The notes: generated from the letters alone by a model not told the origin. 64,000 bases of DNA from Stigmatella ashevillena (GCF_028368975.1 NZ_JAQNDM010000002.1:4396425-4460424); one strand, 5' to 3'; shown: positions 18,550 through 29,653, numbered from the stretch's first letter. Translations and numbers: made by a program.

Positions 18550-19812
18550 TCAGGCCCTGCCACGCAACATGAACCCCCAGTATAACCGGGGCAAACCGTG
18601 TTTCTTCATCAGCCACATGTCACGGCGCTCCTGAAAGGTGTTGATGAAGGGAAAGGAAGGCATGGGCTTGCCGTCGTAGTCGAACTCGGCCAGCAGCAGC
18701 TTGCCGTAGGCGGTGGTGAGCGGACACGAGGCGTAACCGCCGTAGCGCGCCTCGGGCGTGGCCCCCCGCATCACCGCCAGGAGGTTCTCCACCAGGACCG
18801 GCGCCTGGCTGCGAATGGCTGCCCCCGTGCGGGAGGTGGGCAGATCCGAGGCATCGCCCAGGGCGAACACCTCTGGGAAATCCGGGTGCTGAAGGGTGTA
18901 TTTGTCCGCCTTCACCCATCCCTTGTTGGGTCCTTGCTGGTGAGACAGGGGGCCGCGCTGGATGAAGTCCGGGGCGCTCTGCGGCGGCGTCACGTGGAGA
19001 AAGTCATAGGGAATGATGACCTGCGCCATGCCCCCTTCTGGGCGTGGCGCCTCGAAGACCGCTTCTCGCCGGTCTCCGCGCACTTCCACCAGGTTGTGCT
19101 GAAACCGCGTATCAATGCCGTAACGGGCCACCACCCCTTGCAACACTTCCGCAAAGGGTTTGACGCCGAAGATGACCTTGCCTCCCGAACCGAAGAGGAC
19201 CTTCACCCGCTCGCTCAGGCCCGTGCGCCGCCAATGGTCCGCCGCCAGGTACATGATCTTCTGGGGCGCGCCCGCGCACTTCACGGGCGTGGCGGGATGC
19301 GTGAAGAGGGCAGTGCCCCCCTGGAACCCCCGGATCATCTCCCACGTCTTTGGCGCCAACTGGAAGTCATAGTTGCTGGAGACGCAGGGCGTCTGGAGCG
19401 CCTCGCGCAGTCCGCGCACCTTGTCCCAGTCAAGCTGGATGCCCGGGGCCACCACGAGGAAGTCATAGCCCACGCGCAGGCCCGACGTGGTGAGCACCTC
19501 GCGGGCCACGGGGTCCACCTCCTCCGCGCGCTCCTGGATCCACCGGACGCCCTGGGGGATGAAGTCCGCCTCATCCCTCTCGCTGTCCTCGGCCTTTGCC
19601 ACCCCTGCCCCCACCAGTGTCCACAGGGGTTGGTAGTAGTGCTTGCGGGACGGCTCGATGATGGCCATGTCCGTCACCCCCTGGCGACGGAGCCGCGCGG
19701 CCACCGTGATGCCCGCCGTCCCGCCTCCGATGAGGACGACTCGAAAATGCTCACGCGCGGGAACCTGGATGAGTGGCGCGGCAGAAGCTTGCGAAGTCTG
19801 TGGGGTCGTCAT
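18550..19812 (-). CDS. sqr: Sulfide:quinone oxidoreductase, type II
   Basis: A 420-residue flavoprotein taken from MTTPQTSQASAAPLIQ. The FAD-binding motif is VVLIGGGTAGITVAARL. Two redox cysteines match type II (mitochondrial-like) SQR: TPCVSSNY near 170 and PVKCAGAPQKIMYLA near 215, the latter almost diagnostic. It should oxidise H2S at the inner membrane, pass electrons to quinone and give persulfide to glutathione or another acceptor. It diverges from a sigma-54 activator gene whose downstream genes complete the pathway. A -24/-12 element ends only about 14 bp upstream of this ATG, so the transcript would be almost leaderless; a start 24 bp further upstream (MGHALCEP) would fall inside the promoter. 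Confidence 0.88.
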   Translation of the reverse strand: MTTPQTSQASAAPLIQVPAREHFRVVLIGGGTAGITVAARLRRQGVTDMAIIEPSRKHYYQPLWTLVGAGVAKAEDSERDEADFIPQGVRWIQERAEEVDPVAREVLTTSGLRVGYDFLVVAPGIQLDWDKVRGLREALQTPCVSSNYDFQLAPKTWEMIRGFQGGTALFTHPATPVKCAGAPQKIMYLAADHWRRTGLSERVKVLFGSGGKVIFGVKPFAEVLQGVVARYGIDTRFQHNLVEVRGDRREAVFEAPRPEGGMAQVIIPYDFLHVTPPQSAPDFIQRGPLSHQQGPNKGWVKADKYTLQHPDFPEVFALGDASDLPTSRTGAAIRSQAPVLVENLLAVMRGATPEARYGGYASCPLTTAYGKLLLAEFDYDGKPMPSFPFINTFQERRDMWLMKKHGLPRLYWGFMLRGRA

Positions 19813-19824
19813 GGGCTCACAGAG

Positions 19825-19840
19825 AGCATGACCCATGCCA
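19825..19840 (-). promoter_or_regulatory. Sigma-54 (-24/-12) promoter candidate for sqr
   Basis: On the minus strand the sequence is TGGCATGGGTCATGCT. Against TGGCACG-N4-TTGCW there are two mismatches, and the GG and GC pairs are separated by exactly 10 bp as required. Transcription would begin near 19814, two bases before the chosen sqr start. Its neighbour codes for a sigma-54 activator, which makes chance less likely. Confidence 0.6.
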
Positions 19841-19901
19841 ATGTCCCCTTCACGGGGCGGCCCTCGCCAGCGTGCGCGGCAGAACATCCTCCGCAGCGTC
19901 C

Positions 19902-19920
19902 TTGAAACGGTGTGAAACAC
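19902..19920. promoter_or_regulatory. TGAAAC-repeat element, putative activator site for sqr
   Basis: The stretch holds TTGAAACGG then TGTGAAACACC, two TGAAAC words 10 bp apart on the plus strand; GGTGTGAAACACC is itself a short inverted repeat. It sits about 65-80 bp upstream of the sqr -24 element, normal for an enhancer site of a sigma-54 activator. The same word recurs upstream of the persulfide dioxygenase promoter. Confidence 0.5.
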
Positions 19921-19960
19921 CTGCCCGCCGACTCCCCCCTTTCCACGTTATGAAGAAGAC

Positions 19961-21295
19961 ATGAACCTGGGGGGCGAAGGACCGCCAGCAGAGGCGCTGA
20001 GACAATCCCTGCGGGCCCTGGAGTCTTTGGCCGGGCCGACGCTGTTGATCGATGCACAGACGCGGGTGCTGGCATTGGGAGCCCAGGCCAGCGCGCTCTT
20101 GAAAGGCCGTCTGAAGCCAGGACAGCGGCTCGCGGAGGCCTTCGAGGCGGGCCTCGCCGAGAAGCTCCGGACGGCGCTGCGCGCCCACGAGGAGCTGCCC
20201 CTCGCCTCTCTGGAAGCCGCGAGCCCAGGGGCGCCGAGCGCCTTGCGCCTGCGCGCCACGGACCTGACGGAAGGAAACCGGAGCGGGGGTTGGGCGATTC
20301 ACCTGGCCGTGGTCCCCGAGGATTCAGGAGGGCCAGAGGAACTCTTCCATGGCTTGTGGACGCAGGAGCCACACATGCGCCGGCTCTTTCGGACCATCGA
20401 GCGGGCCGCCCGCTCGGGGGCCAGCGTCCTCGTCCGGGGAGAGAGTGGCACCGGCAAGGAACTGACCGCGCACGCCTTGCACACCCTCTCCTCGCGGGCA
20501 AAGGGCCCTTTTCGCGCCATCAACTGCGCCGCGCTCTCCCCCAGCCTTCTGGAGAGCGAGCTGTTTGGCCACGTGCGGGGCGCCTTCACGGGCGCCGTGA
20601 GGGACAGCCCCGGGCATTTCCGGCTGGCCGGAGGGGGCACCCTCTTCCTGGACGAGGTGGCCGAGATGCCTCTGGAGTTGCAGGCCAAGCTCCTCCGGGT
20701 GCTGGAGACCCACTCGGTCATCCCCGTGGGAGGGCGCGAGTCCATTTCGGTGGATGTGCGCATCGTGGCCGCCACGCACCGCGCCCTGCGGCGGGAGGTG
20801 GAACAAGGCCGCTTCCGCGCGGACCTCATGTACCGGCTGCGCGTGGTGCCCCTCTTCCTGCCCTCACTGCGCGAACGGCCGGGCGACATCCTCCCGCTGG
20901 CCGGGAGGTTCCTGAAGGATCTCAACGCGCGCGGAGGCCGCCAAGTGCTGCGCTTCGCCGCCCCGGCCCGCCGCCTGCTTCAGGAGTATCCCTGGCCTGG
21001 CAACGTGCGGGAGCTGCGCAACGTCATGGAGTACGCCCACGTCATGGGCGAAGGGCCTGTCCTCTCCGAAGCCGAGCTGCCCCCTGAATTCCATGAGCCG
21101 CTCTCCGTGGGCCTCAAGCCCTCGAACGCCGGGGACACGCACCGCCCTGCCATCGGGGCCCCGGTGAGCCTCGATGACATCCGCCGCGCGCTCGCCCAGA
21201 CCCAGGGCAACCGGGCCAAGGCCGCCGCGCTCCTGGGCATCAGCCGGATCACCCTCTGGCGCAGGCTGCGCCAGGACGCGGGCCCCCGAGGCTGA
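19961..21295 (+). CDS. Sigma-54-dependent transcriptional activator of the sulfide genes
   Basis: A 444-residue bacterial enhancer-binding protein. Residues 1-130 form a PAS-like sensor region (LLIDAQTRVLALGAQASALL). The AAA+ domain follows with Walker A GESGTGKE, the sigma-54-contacting loop GAFTGA, Walker B GGGTLFLDEV and an arginine finger region. A Fis-type helix-turn-helix closes it (NRAKAAALLGISRITLWRRL). No receiver domain is present, so it is not phosphorylated by a kinase; a ligand or redox signal at the N-terminal domain is likely. Its position between sqr and the pdo-rhodanese-TauE genes, and matching promoter elements on both sides, make it their regulator (FisR-like by function). 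Confidence 0.9.
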   Translation: MNLGGEGPPAEALRQSLRALESLAGPTLLIDAQTRVLALGAQASALLKGRLKPGQRLAEAFEAGLAEKLRTALRAHEELPLASLEAASPGAPSALRLRATDLTEGNRSGGWAIHLAVVPEDSGGPEELFHGLWTQEPHMRRLFRTIERAARSGASVLVRGESGTGKELTAHALHTLSSRAKGPFRAINCAALSPSLLESELFGHVRGAFTGAVRDSPGHFRLAGGGTLFLDEVAEMPLELQAKLLRVLETHSVIPVGGRESISVDVRIVAATHRALRREVEQGRFRADLMYRLRVVPLFLPSLRERPGDILPLAGRFLKDLNARGGRQVLRFAAPARRLLQEYPWPGNVRELRNVMEYAHVMGEGPVLSEAELPPEFHEPLSVGLKPSNAGDTHRPAIGAPVSLDDIRRALAQTQGNRAKAAALLGISRITLWRRLRQDAGPRG

Positions 21296-21328
21296 AACGT
21301 TTCATGAAACGCCGGTGCAACGTTTCCA
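21293..21328. promoter_or_regulatory. Double palindrome, putative activator site for pdo operon
   Basis: TGAAACGTTTCA is a perfect 12-bp palindrome that includes the stop codon of the activator gene. TGAAAC follows directly, and TGCAACGTTTCCA, a near-palindrome with the same AACGTTTC core, is centred 24 bp further on. The block is 50-85 bp upstream of the -24 element. Similar TGAAAC words occur before sqr. Confidence 0.55.
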
Positions 21329-21376
21329 CCTTGCCGTCGGAAAGAGGCCTCGCCCTGCTGCCGAAGCACGAAGGGG

Positions 21377-21393
21377 CTGGCACGGGGCTCGCA
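21377..21393 (+). promoter_or_regulatory. Sigma-54 (-24/-12) promoter for the pdo-rhodanese-tauE operon
   Basis: CTGGCACGGGGCTCGCA matches TGGCACG perfectly in the -24 part and has a single mismatch (TCGC for TTGC) in the -12 part, with the exact 10-bp gap between GG and GC. The predicted start of transcription, near 21404, leaves an 18-base leader holding GGAGGG before the ATG at 21422, which supports both the promoter and that start codon. Confidence 0.75.
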
Positions 21394-21421
21394 CAAGCGT
21401 CCAGGCATGGAGGGAAGGCCC

Positions 21422-22111
21422 ATGCTCTTCCGGCAACTGTTCGATCCTGAGTCTTCGACCTACACCTATGTGCTGGCTGATCCGGCGACCCGGCAGGCCG
21501 CCTTGATCGATCCGGTCCTGGAGCAGGCGGAGCGGGAGCTCGCCCTGTTGGCGGAGCTGGAGCTGACGTTGACGCATGTCCTGGAGACCCACGTCCACGC
21601 CGACCATGTGACGGCCGCAGGCCGGCTGCGCGAGAGGACAGGCTGCCGCCTCGTGGCCAGTGCCCAGGGCGCTTCCTGCGCGGACCTGCATGTCCGTCAC
21701 GGCGATGAGGTGAAGGTGGGTGGCTTGACGCTCCAGGTGCTCGCCACACCCGGCCACACCGATGACAGCCTGAGCTACCACGTGGAGGGGCGCGTCTTCA
21801 CCGGCGATGCGCTCCTGATCCGGGGCACGGGACGCACGGACTTCCAGAATGGAGACGCGGGGCAGCTCCATGACTCCATTACGCAGGTGCTCTTCGCGCT
21901 TCCCGGCGAGACGCTCGTGTACCCCGGGCACGACTACCAAGGCCATCGGGTGACGACCATCGCCGAGGAGCGGCGCTTCAACCCACGTGTGGCGGGAAAG
22001 GATCGCGCCGCCTTCATCGCGCTGATGGCCCAACTGCGCCTGCCTCCACCGAAAAAGCTGGCCATCGCGGTTCCAGCCAACCGGGCCTGTGGCCTGCTTC
22101 CCGCGGCCTGA
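21422..22111 (+). CDS. Persulfide dioxygenase (ETHE1-like), metallo-beta-lactamase fold
   Basis: A 229-residue enzyme; start MLFRQLFDPES is chosen because GGAGGG lies 8 bp upstream. The single mononuclear iron site is formed by HVHADH, the histidine in TPGHTDDS, and the aspartate in FTGDALLIRGTGRTDFQNGD; the last string is characteristic of ETHE1/persulfide dioxygenases rather than glyoxalase II. It oxidises glutathione persulfide with O2 to sulfite in the cytosol. First gene of a three-gene operon under the sigma-54 promoter. Confidence 0.9.
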   Translation: MLFRQLFDPESSTYTYVLADPATRQAALIDPVLEQAERELALLAELELTLTHVLETHVHADHVTAAGRLRERTGCRLVASAQGASCADLHVRHGDEVKVGGLTLQVLATPGHTDDSLSYHVEGRVFTGDALLIRGTGRTDFQNGDAGQLHDSITQVLFALPGETLVYPGHDYQGHRVTTIAEERRFNPRVAGKDRAAFIALMAQLRLPPPKKLAIAVPANRACGLLPAA

Positions 22112-22180
22112 CTCCCAGCGGCCTCTTTCCCCTCACGCTGCTTCCTGCCGCCCCTCACCCCGATGGGGCTGGAGAACCTC

Positions 22181-22513
22181 ATGCCTTCTGAGCCCATTCA
22201 TGCCCTGCGCCCCTCGGCACTGCCCCCCGCGACCTCCGTCCGACGCATCGACGTGCGCGAGCCTTCGGAGTTCGACGGTCCGCTCGGCCACCTGCCCGGT
22301 GCGGAGCTGATCCCCCTTGGAAGCCTTCCCACCGCCGCTGCGTCCTGGTCCCCCTCCGAGCCCCTGCTGCTCATCTGCCGCTCGGGCGCACGCTCCATGC
22401 AGGCCGCGCGGTGGCTCGCAGAGCGAGGCTTCCAGCAGCTCTACAACCTGGAAGGAGGCATGGTGGCGGTGCGCGAGGCGGAGCGCGCCCAGGGCGAGGC
22501 CTTGCGCGCATGA
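22181..22513 (+). CDS. Single-domain rhodanese
   Basis: A 110-residue sulfurtransferase. RRIDVREPSEFDGPLGHLPGA is the rhodanese N-terminal signature and CRSGARS the active-site loop with the persulfide-forming cysteine. The start at MPSEPIHALRPS follows GGAG by 6 bp; an upstream ATG (22163) is in frame but less well placed. It could move persulfide sulfur between SQR, glutathione and sulfite, giving thiosulfate. The stop overlaps the next gene (ATGA). Confidence 0.88.
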   Translation: MPSEPIHALRPSALPPATSVRRIDVREPSEFDGPLGHLPGAELIPLGSLPTAAASWSPSEPLLLICRSGARSMQAARWLAERGFQQLYNLEGGMVAVREAERAQGEALRA

Positions 22514-23370
22514 CGGCGCTCCTGCTGGGGGCTTGCCTCTCGCTGATGGCGGGGCTCACGCTGGGCCTTCTCGGCGGGGGAGGCTCCCTGCTCACCGTGC
22601 CCATCCTGGTGTACGTGCTGGGCATGGAGCCACGAAACGCCATCGCCACCTCTCTGTTCGTGGTGGGGGTGACGAGCCTCACGGGGATGCTCCTCCACGC
22701 GCGGGCCCGCAGGGTGCAATGGCGGGAAGGCCTGCTCTTTGGCGCGGCGGGAATGGCCGGCGCAGCGCTCGGAGCCCGGTTGGGCAGCGCCGTTCCTTCC
22801 CACCTGCTGCTCGTCGCCTTCGCGGGACTGATGCTCGCAACGGCCTTCGCCATGCTGCGTCCGCGCCTGAACCCGACGGAGCCTCCCGCGCCGTTGCCTG
22901 CGCGCAGGTGGGCGGCCACCTTGTGCCATGGCCTCGGCGTAGGCCTGCTGACGGGCCTCGTGGGCGCGGGAGGAGGCTTCCTGGTCGTCCCGGCGCTGGC
23001 GCTCCTGGGAGGGCTCTCCATGCCGAGGGCGGTGGCAACCTCCCTGCTCGTCATCTCCCTCAACTCCAGCGCGGGGCTCCTCAGCGCCTTCCTCGCGGGC
23101 GCCTCCGTGGATTGGCGCCTCGCCGCGGGCATGTCCCTGGCCACCGTGGGAGGTTCCTTCCTTGGAACTTCGCTGTCCCAGAAACTTTCTCCGGAAGGAA
23201 TGCGGCGAAGTTTCGCGTTCTTCACCGTGGCGCTCGGCCTCTTCATTCTTGTACGGGAACTGCCCACCCTCCCCCGGCTTCCGCTCCCAGCCGACGAGAG
23301 GACTGTCCCGGTAATCGCCCGGGATCCCTCGGGGATTCATGGACTTACCTCTCCTCCACGGGGAGACTAG
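22510..23370 (+). CDS. TauE/SafE family anion exporter (sulfite/thiosulfate)
   Basis: A 286-residue inner-membrane protein with about eight hydrophobic helices arranged as two similar halves, each with the family glycine-rich motif: GLLGGGGSLLTVPILVYVLG in the first and GLVGAGGGFLVVPALALLGG in the second. It overlaps the rhodanese stop and so is translationally coupled. In this setting it should export sulfite or thiosulfate made by the dioxygenase and rhodanese, or sulfoacetate-type anions as in the wider family. The C terminus (residues after 270) is a short hydrophilic tail. Confidence 0.87.
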   Translation: MTALLLGACLSLMAGLTLGLLGGGGSLLTVPILVYVLGMEPRNAIATSLFVVGVTSLTGMLLHARARRVQWREGLLFGAAGMAGAALGARLGSAVPSHLLLVAFAGLMLATAFAMLRPRLNPTEPPAPLPARRWAATLCHGLGVGLLTGLVGAGGGFLVVPALALLGGLSMPRAVATSLLVISLNSSAGLLSAFLAGASVDWRLAAGMSLATVGGSFLGTSLSQKLSPEGMRRSFAFFTVALGLFILVRELPTLPRLPLPADERTVPVIARDPSGIHGLTSPPRGD

Positions 23371-23402
23371 GCGCTACACCCCTCTTCTGCCGGGGGAGCT
23401 TG

Positions 23403-26402
23403 ATGCACCTCCATCCACTGGCCCTCTGGGTGGCGCTCCTATGTGGCACGGGGATGCTCCCCTCCGTCCCTCCTCCCCAGCGCCTGGAACAATATGTTCA
23501 GCGCTCCTGGACCAGCGAAGAGGGCCTTCCGCAGAACGCCGTCATCGCCATCGCCCAGACGCAAGACGGCTATCTGTGGGCCGCGACCCAGGAAGGGTTG
23601 GTCCGCTTCGATGGCACGTCGTTCAAAACCTTTGACCGCCACAATACTCCCGAGCTGAAGAGCAGCTTCATCACGTCCCTTCATGTGGACGGGGCCGGGG
23701 TGCTTTGGATTGGAACGGGGGGAGGCGGGCTCACCCGGTACGCCGAAGGCACCTTCCGGACCTACCGGGCCGCAGACGGCCTGCCGCATGACATCATCTT
23801 CGAACTCGAATCGGACGCCTCCGGCGCCGTCTGGGCCGGCACGGATCAAGGACTGGCGCGGATCTTCCACGGAGAGGTGACCGCGTTTCGCGCCGGAGAG
23901 GGGCTCACGGGCGAGGTCGTCGCGAGCCTCTTCGCGGACGAAGAGGGCACGCTGTGGGTGGGAACCGAGCAGGGCATCTCCTTGCTCAAGGAGGGCGTGT
24001 GGACCGCCGCGCCCTTCGCGGAGCAGCTTCCTCCAGGCAAGGTGCACAGCCTGCTGAGAGACCGCGCCGGACGCTTCTGGATCGGGCTCCACCAAGGCCC
24101 CCTGGTGCGCGTGGAGGAGGGCCACCTCACCCTCTACGGCCCCGCCCAGGGGCTGATGGGCGAGCGCATCCACGCGCTCCTCGAAGACAGGAATGGCCTG
24201 CTCTGGGCAGGGACCTCCGGGGGTCTCTACCGCTTCTCGGGCGAGCGCTTCGAGGCCATGGAATCCGTCACCAGTCCCGTGCTCTCCCTGTTCGAGGACA
24301 GGGAAGGCAGTCTCTGGGCCGGGCTGGATGGAAAGGGGCTGCTGCACCTGAGGGCCGCTCGGCTCCAGGTCTACACCACCCGCCAGGGCCTTCCGACGGA
24401 CAATGTCCTGACCCTGCACGAGGACACACAAGGCAACCTGTGGATGGGCACCTACGGGGGCGGCGTGGTCCGGTTCCAAGGGGACACGCTGACGGGCGCC
24501 TGGTCCACGAAGCAAGGCCTGCCCAGCGACAACATCACCACGCTCTTCGCCGCCCAGGATGGCACGGTCTGGGCCGGCGCGATGAACCGCGGGCTCGCCC
24601 GCATTCAGGGGGATCACGTCCTACCAGAAGAGGCCACGGCCGCCCTGGCCGCGGACAGCATCCTCTCGCTCCTCGTCAGCCAGGACGGACGGCTGTGGAT
24701 CGGCACGCTGCGCCGGGGCCTCTACGCGCTCGAACACGGCCAGTTCGTCCACTATGGAAAGGACGAGGGGCTCGCGGATGAAACCGTCTATGCCTTGAAA
24801 GAGAGCCACGACGGCAGCCTCTGGGTGGGAACCCGGGGAGGGCTCAGCCACCTGCGCGACGGAAAGTTCATCCGCGACACGGCCACCCAGGCGCTGGAGC
24901 GAGTGGCCATCATGGCCCTCCACGAGGATGCCCAGCAATCCCTCTGGGTGGGCACGTACTCGCAAGGCCTGCATTGGGTCCAGGCAGGGCGGCACTTCGC
25001 CTTCGGGACCCGGCAAGGGCTGTTCAACGAAGTCGTCTTCCACATCCTCGAAGACGACGCGGAGGTGCTCTGGATGAGCTGCAACCGGGGGCTCTTCAGC
25101 GTGCCCAAGGCGGAACTCCAGGCGGTCGCGGCAGGTCAGGCCTCGCGCGTGACCAGCACCGTGTATGGAAAGGGAGAGGGCTTGCACACGCCGGAAGGCA
25201 ACGGCGGGAGCCAGCCCGGCGCCTGGAAGGCCCAGGATGGCCGACTGTGGTTTCCCACCATGAGCGGGGCGGCGGTGATCGACCCGCGGCGCATCCGCGA
25301 GGGCCACAACCCGCTGCCCCCCTCCGTCCACGTCGAGGAAGTTTGGGGGGATGGGAGCCTGCTCGACACCCGTGAGGGGAGCCGGATGCCGCCGGGCCGA
25401 GGCAGGCTCGAGCTGCGCTACGTGGGCGTGAGCTTTGTCTCGCCAGAGAAGGTGACCTTCAAATACCGGCTGGATGGCTTTGACACCGAGTGGATCGAAG
25501 CGGGCACCCGCCGCAGCGCCTTCTATACCAACCTCCCGCCGGGCGAGTACCGCTTCCACGTCAAGGCCGCCAACAGCCATGGTGTCTGGAGCACGGACGA
25601 GGCCTCCACCTTCCTCGTCCTGGAGCCGCACTACCACCAGACAGGGTGGTTCCGGGCCCTGCTCGTGCTCCTGCTCGGCTCGCTGGGCTGGGGCGCGCAC
25701 CACCTGCGCACCCAGAAACTCCGGGCCCACTCCGCGGTGCTGGCGGAGCGCAACCGGCTGGCGCGTGACATGCACGATGGCCTCACACAAAGCCTCACCG
25801 GGGTGATGATCCAGATTGACGCGGCGCTGGGCTATCTCGCCGTGGCGCCCCGGAAGACCCAGGAGCACCTGGAGCGGGCGCGGGATTGGGCCCGGCAAAG
25901 CCTGTCGGAGACGCGCCGGGCCATCTGGGATTTGCGGCCCTCCATCCTCTCGGTCTCCGCGCTCGCGGAAGATTTGAAGCGCAGCGCGGCCCTGCTCACC
26001 CGGCCCGAGCAGGTGCAGGTCGAGGTTCACATGGCCGAAGACCAGCCGCTCATGCCCGACGTGGGAGCCACGCTGCTGCGCATTGGCCAAGAGGCGCTCA
26101 CCAATGCCGTGCGCCACGGCCAGCCACGGCATATCTGGATCGACATCCGGTACGAGCCACCCCGGGTGCGCTTGCGCCTGGAGGATGACGGCCGGGGCTT
26201 CGAACCCACGGGCCCTCTGTGCACGGGAGGCGGGCTGGGGCTGACCGGCATGCGCGAGCGCGCGGAGGCCCACGGGGGCTTCCTGGAGATCGACAGCCAG
26301 CCGGGGCACGGCACCCGGCTCACCGCCGTGGTTCCACTCCATCCCCACAACACCGGGCAACCGCATGAAGACCGAACCCATTCGAATCCAAGTGGTCGAT
26401 GA
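23403..26402 (+). CDS. Reg_prop sensor histidine kinase (hybrid-like one-piece sensor, NarL-type kinase core)
   Basis: A 999-residue protein. A signal peptide (MHLHPLALWVALLCGTGML) exports a large sensor built of two-component-regulator propeller repeats (about 30-660; repeated units such as DGYLWAATQEGLVRFDG and GVLWIGTGGGGLTRY). A Y_Y_Y domain (about 672-740) and one TM (about 750-770) follow. The cytoplasmic kinase is the HisKA_3 type with RLARDMHDGLTQSLTG (H near 788) and an HATPase with GGGLGLTGMRERAEAHGG. The partner regulator gene starts 37 bp before the stop. Such sensors often detect polysaccharides in other phyla; here no glycan locus adjoins, so the ligand is unknown. Confidence 0.9.
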   Translation: MHLHPLALWVALLCGTGMLPSVPPPQRLEQYVQRSWTSEEGLPQNAVIAIAQTQDGYLWAATQEGLVRFDGTSFKTFDRHNTPELKSSFITSLHVDGAGVLWIGTGGGGLTRYAEGTFRTYRAADGLPHDIIFELESDASGAVWAGTDQGLARIFHGEVTAFRAGEGLTGEVVASLFADEEGTLWVGTEQGISLLKEGVWTAAPFAEQLPPGKVHSLLRDRAGRFWIGLHQGPLVRVEEGHLTLYGPAQGLMGERIHALLEDRNGLLWAGTSGGLYRFSGERFEAMESVTSPVLSLFEDREGSLWAGLDGKGLLHLRAARLQVYTTRQGLPTDNVLTLHEDTQGNLWMGTYGGGVVRFQGDTLTGAWSTKQGLPSDNITTLFAAQDGTVWAGAMNRGLARIQGDHVLPEEATAALAADSILSLLVSQDGRLWIGTLRRGLYALEHGQFVHYGKDEGLADETVYALKESHDGSLWVGTRGGLSHLRDGKFIRDTATQALERVAIMALHEDAQQSLWVGTYSQGLHWVQAGRHFAFGTRQGLFNEVVFHILEDDAEVLWMSCNRGLFSVPKAELQAVAAGQASRVTSTVYGKGEGLHTPEGNGGSQPGAWKAQDGRLWFPTMSGAAVIDPRRIREGHNPLPPSVHVEEVWGDGSLLDTREGSRMPPGRGRLELRYVGVSFVSPEKVTFKYRLDGFDTEWIEAGTRRSAFYTNLPPGEYRFHVKAANSHGVWSTDEASTFLVLEPHYHQTGWFRALLVLLLGSLGWGAHHLRTQKLRAHSAVLAERNRLARDMHDGLTQSLTGVMIQIDAALGYLAVAPRKTQEHLERARDWARQSLSETRRAIWDLRPSILSVSALAEDLKRSAALLTRPEQVQVEVHMAEDQPLMPDVGATLLRIGQEALTNAVRHGQPRHIWIDIRYEPPRVRLRLEDDGRGFEPTGPLCTGGGLGLTGMRERAEAHGGFLEIDSQPGHGTRLTAVVPLHPHNTGQPHEDRTHSNPSGR

Positions 26403-26994
26403 TCATCCCCTCATCCGAGATGGGCTCTCGGCGCTCATCCGGCAATGTGAAGACATGCGGCTGGTGGCCGAAGCCGCGGATGGCAAGCGCGCCGTCGAGC
26501 TGTTCCGTGAGCACCGGCCAGACGTCACGCTCATGGACTTGGGATTGCCCGTGATGGATGGAATGGGCGCCCTGCGCGCCATCCGGCGGGAATTCCCAGA
26601 TGCTCGGATTCTGGTTCTCACGTTGAGGCAAGGGGATGAGGATGTGCACCAGGCGCTCCAGGCGGGCGCCCGGGGATATCTGCTGAAAGGTGCCACCGGG
26701 CCCGAGATTCTCGGCGCCATCCGGGCCGTCCACCGGGGACTCCGGCACGTGGCCCCCGAAGCGGCCTCTGCGCTCGTAGAGCGGGTGGGAGACTCACCTC
26801 TGACAGAGCGAGAACATCAGACCTTGGAGGCCATGGCCCGCGGGCGCTCCAACAAGCAAATCGCCCAGGAGCTCTCCATCACCGAGGCCACGGTCAAAGC
26901 CCACGTCACTCAAATCCTCAGCAAGCTGGGCGTGGATGACCGGACCCAGGCGGTGACCCGCGCCTTGCGCCGGGGCCTCATTCACTTGGATTGA
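26365..26994 (+). CDS. NarL/LuxR-family response regulator
   Basis: A 209-residue regulator with receiver domain (VVDDHPLIRDGLSAL; phospho-acceptor in TLMDLGLPVMDG; LTLRQGDED; lysine in GYLLKGATG) and a LuxR-type helix-turn-helix (LTEREHQTLEAMARGRSNKQIAQELSITEATVKAHV). It overlaps the Reg_prop kinase gene and is its cognate partner. The receiver domain shows that this is not an autoinducer receptor, despite the LuxR-type DNA-binding domain. Confidence 0.92.
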   Translation: MKTEPIRIQVVDDHPLIRDGLSALIRQCEDMRLVAEAADGKRAVELFREHRPDVTLMDLGLPVMDGMGALRAIRREFPDARILVLTLRQGDEDVHQALQAGARGYLLKGATGPEILGAIRAVHRGLRHVAPEAASALVERVGDSPLTEREHQTLEAMARGRSNKQIAQELSITEATVKAHVTQILSKLGVDDRTQAVTRALRRGLIHLD

Positions 26995-27148
26995 GAGAGA
27001 TTCACTCGAATTGAGAAAAGGGTCACAGCGGAATTTTGAACAAGGGGGCTCGTGAATGTCAGACGCTTCCGCTATAAAGCTGTCAACCGGGTGAGGCGGT
27101 TGAAAGCCTTCATCCCGGCCAAATCCCCCAAAACGGAAAAGGTGTTCA

Positions 27149-29464
<2,316 letters not shown>

Positions 29465-29504
29465 CCGTCACGCGAGCGCCCCCACCCGGGGCGCTCCGCA
29501 CCTG

Positions 29505-29544
29505 GACGCCGGGAGGATGCTTTCCTCCCGGCGTCTTGTTTTTT
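29505..29544 (+). terminator. Rho-independent terminator of the subtilase gene
   Basis: A perfect 13-bp stem (GACGCCGGGAGGA pairing with TCCTCCCGGCGTC) with a 5-base loop is followed by TTGTTTTTT. It begins 41 bp after the stop codon of the protease gene. This is the clearest intrinsic terminator in the window. Confidence 0.92.
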
Positions 29545-29653
29545 AAGGGCGTGGCCGCCAGCCGATGGATGTCTTCGTTGATGAATGTCATCTTCCCCCC
29601 CAGAACCCCTTCGCAGTCCGGCGGGCGGGACCGCATGATGGCCCCTGCCCCCT

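Noticed and set aside
22317-23402. N-terminal extension of the Reg_prop kinase frame
   Set aside because: It would overlap the rhodanese and TauE genes; the ATG at 23403 begins a clear signal peptide.
26365-26994. AHL receptor (LuxR) partner for the synthase
   Set aside because: It has a phospho-receiver domain rather than an autoinducer-binding domain and is paired with the Reg_prop kinase.
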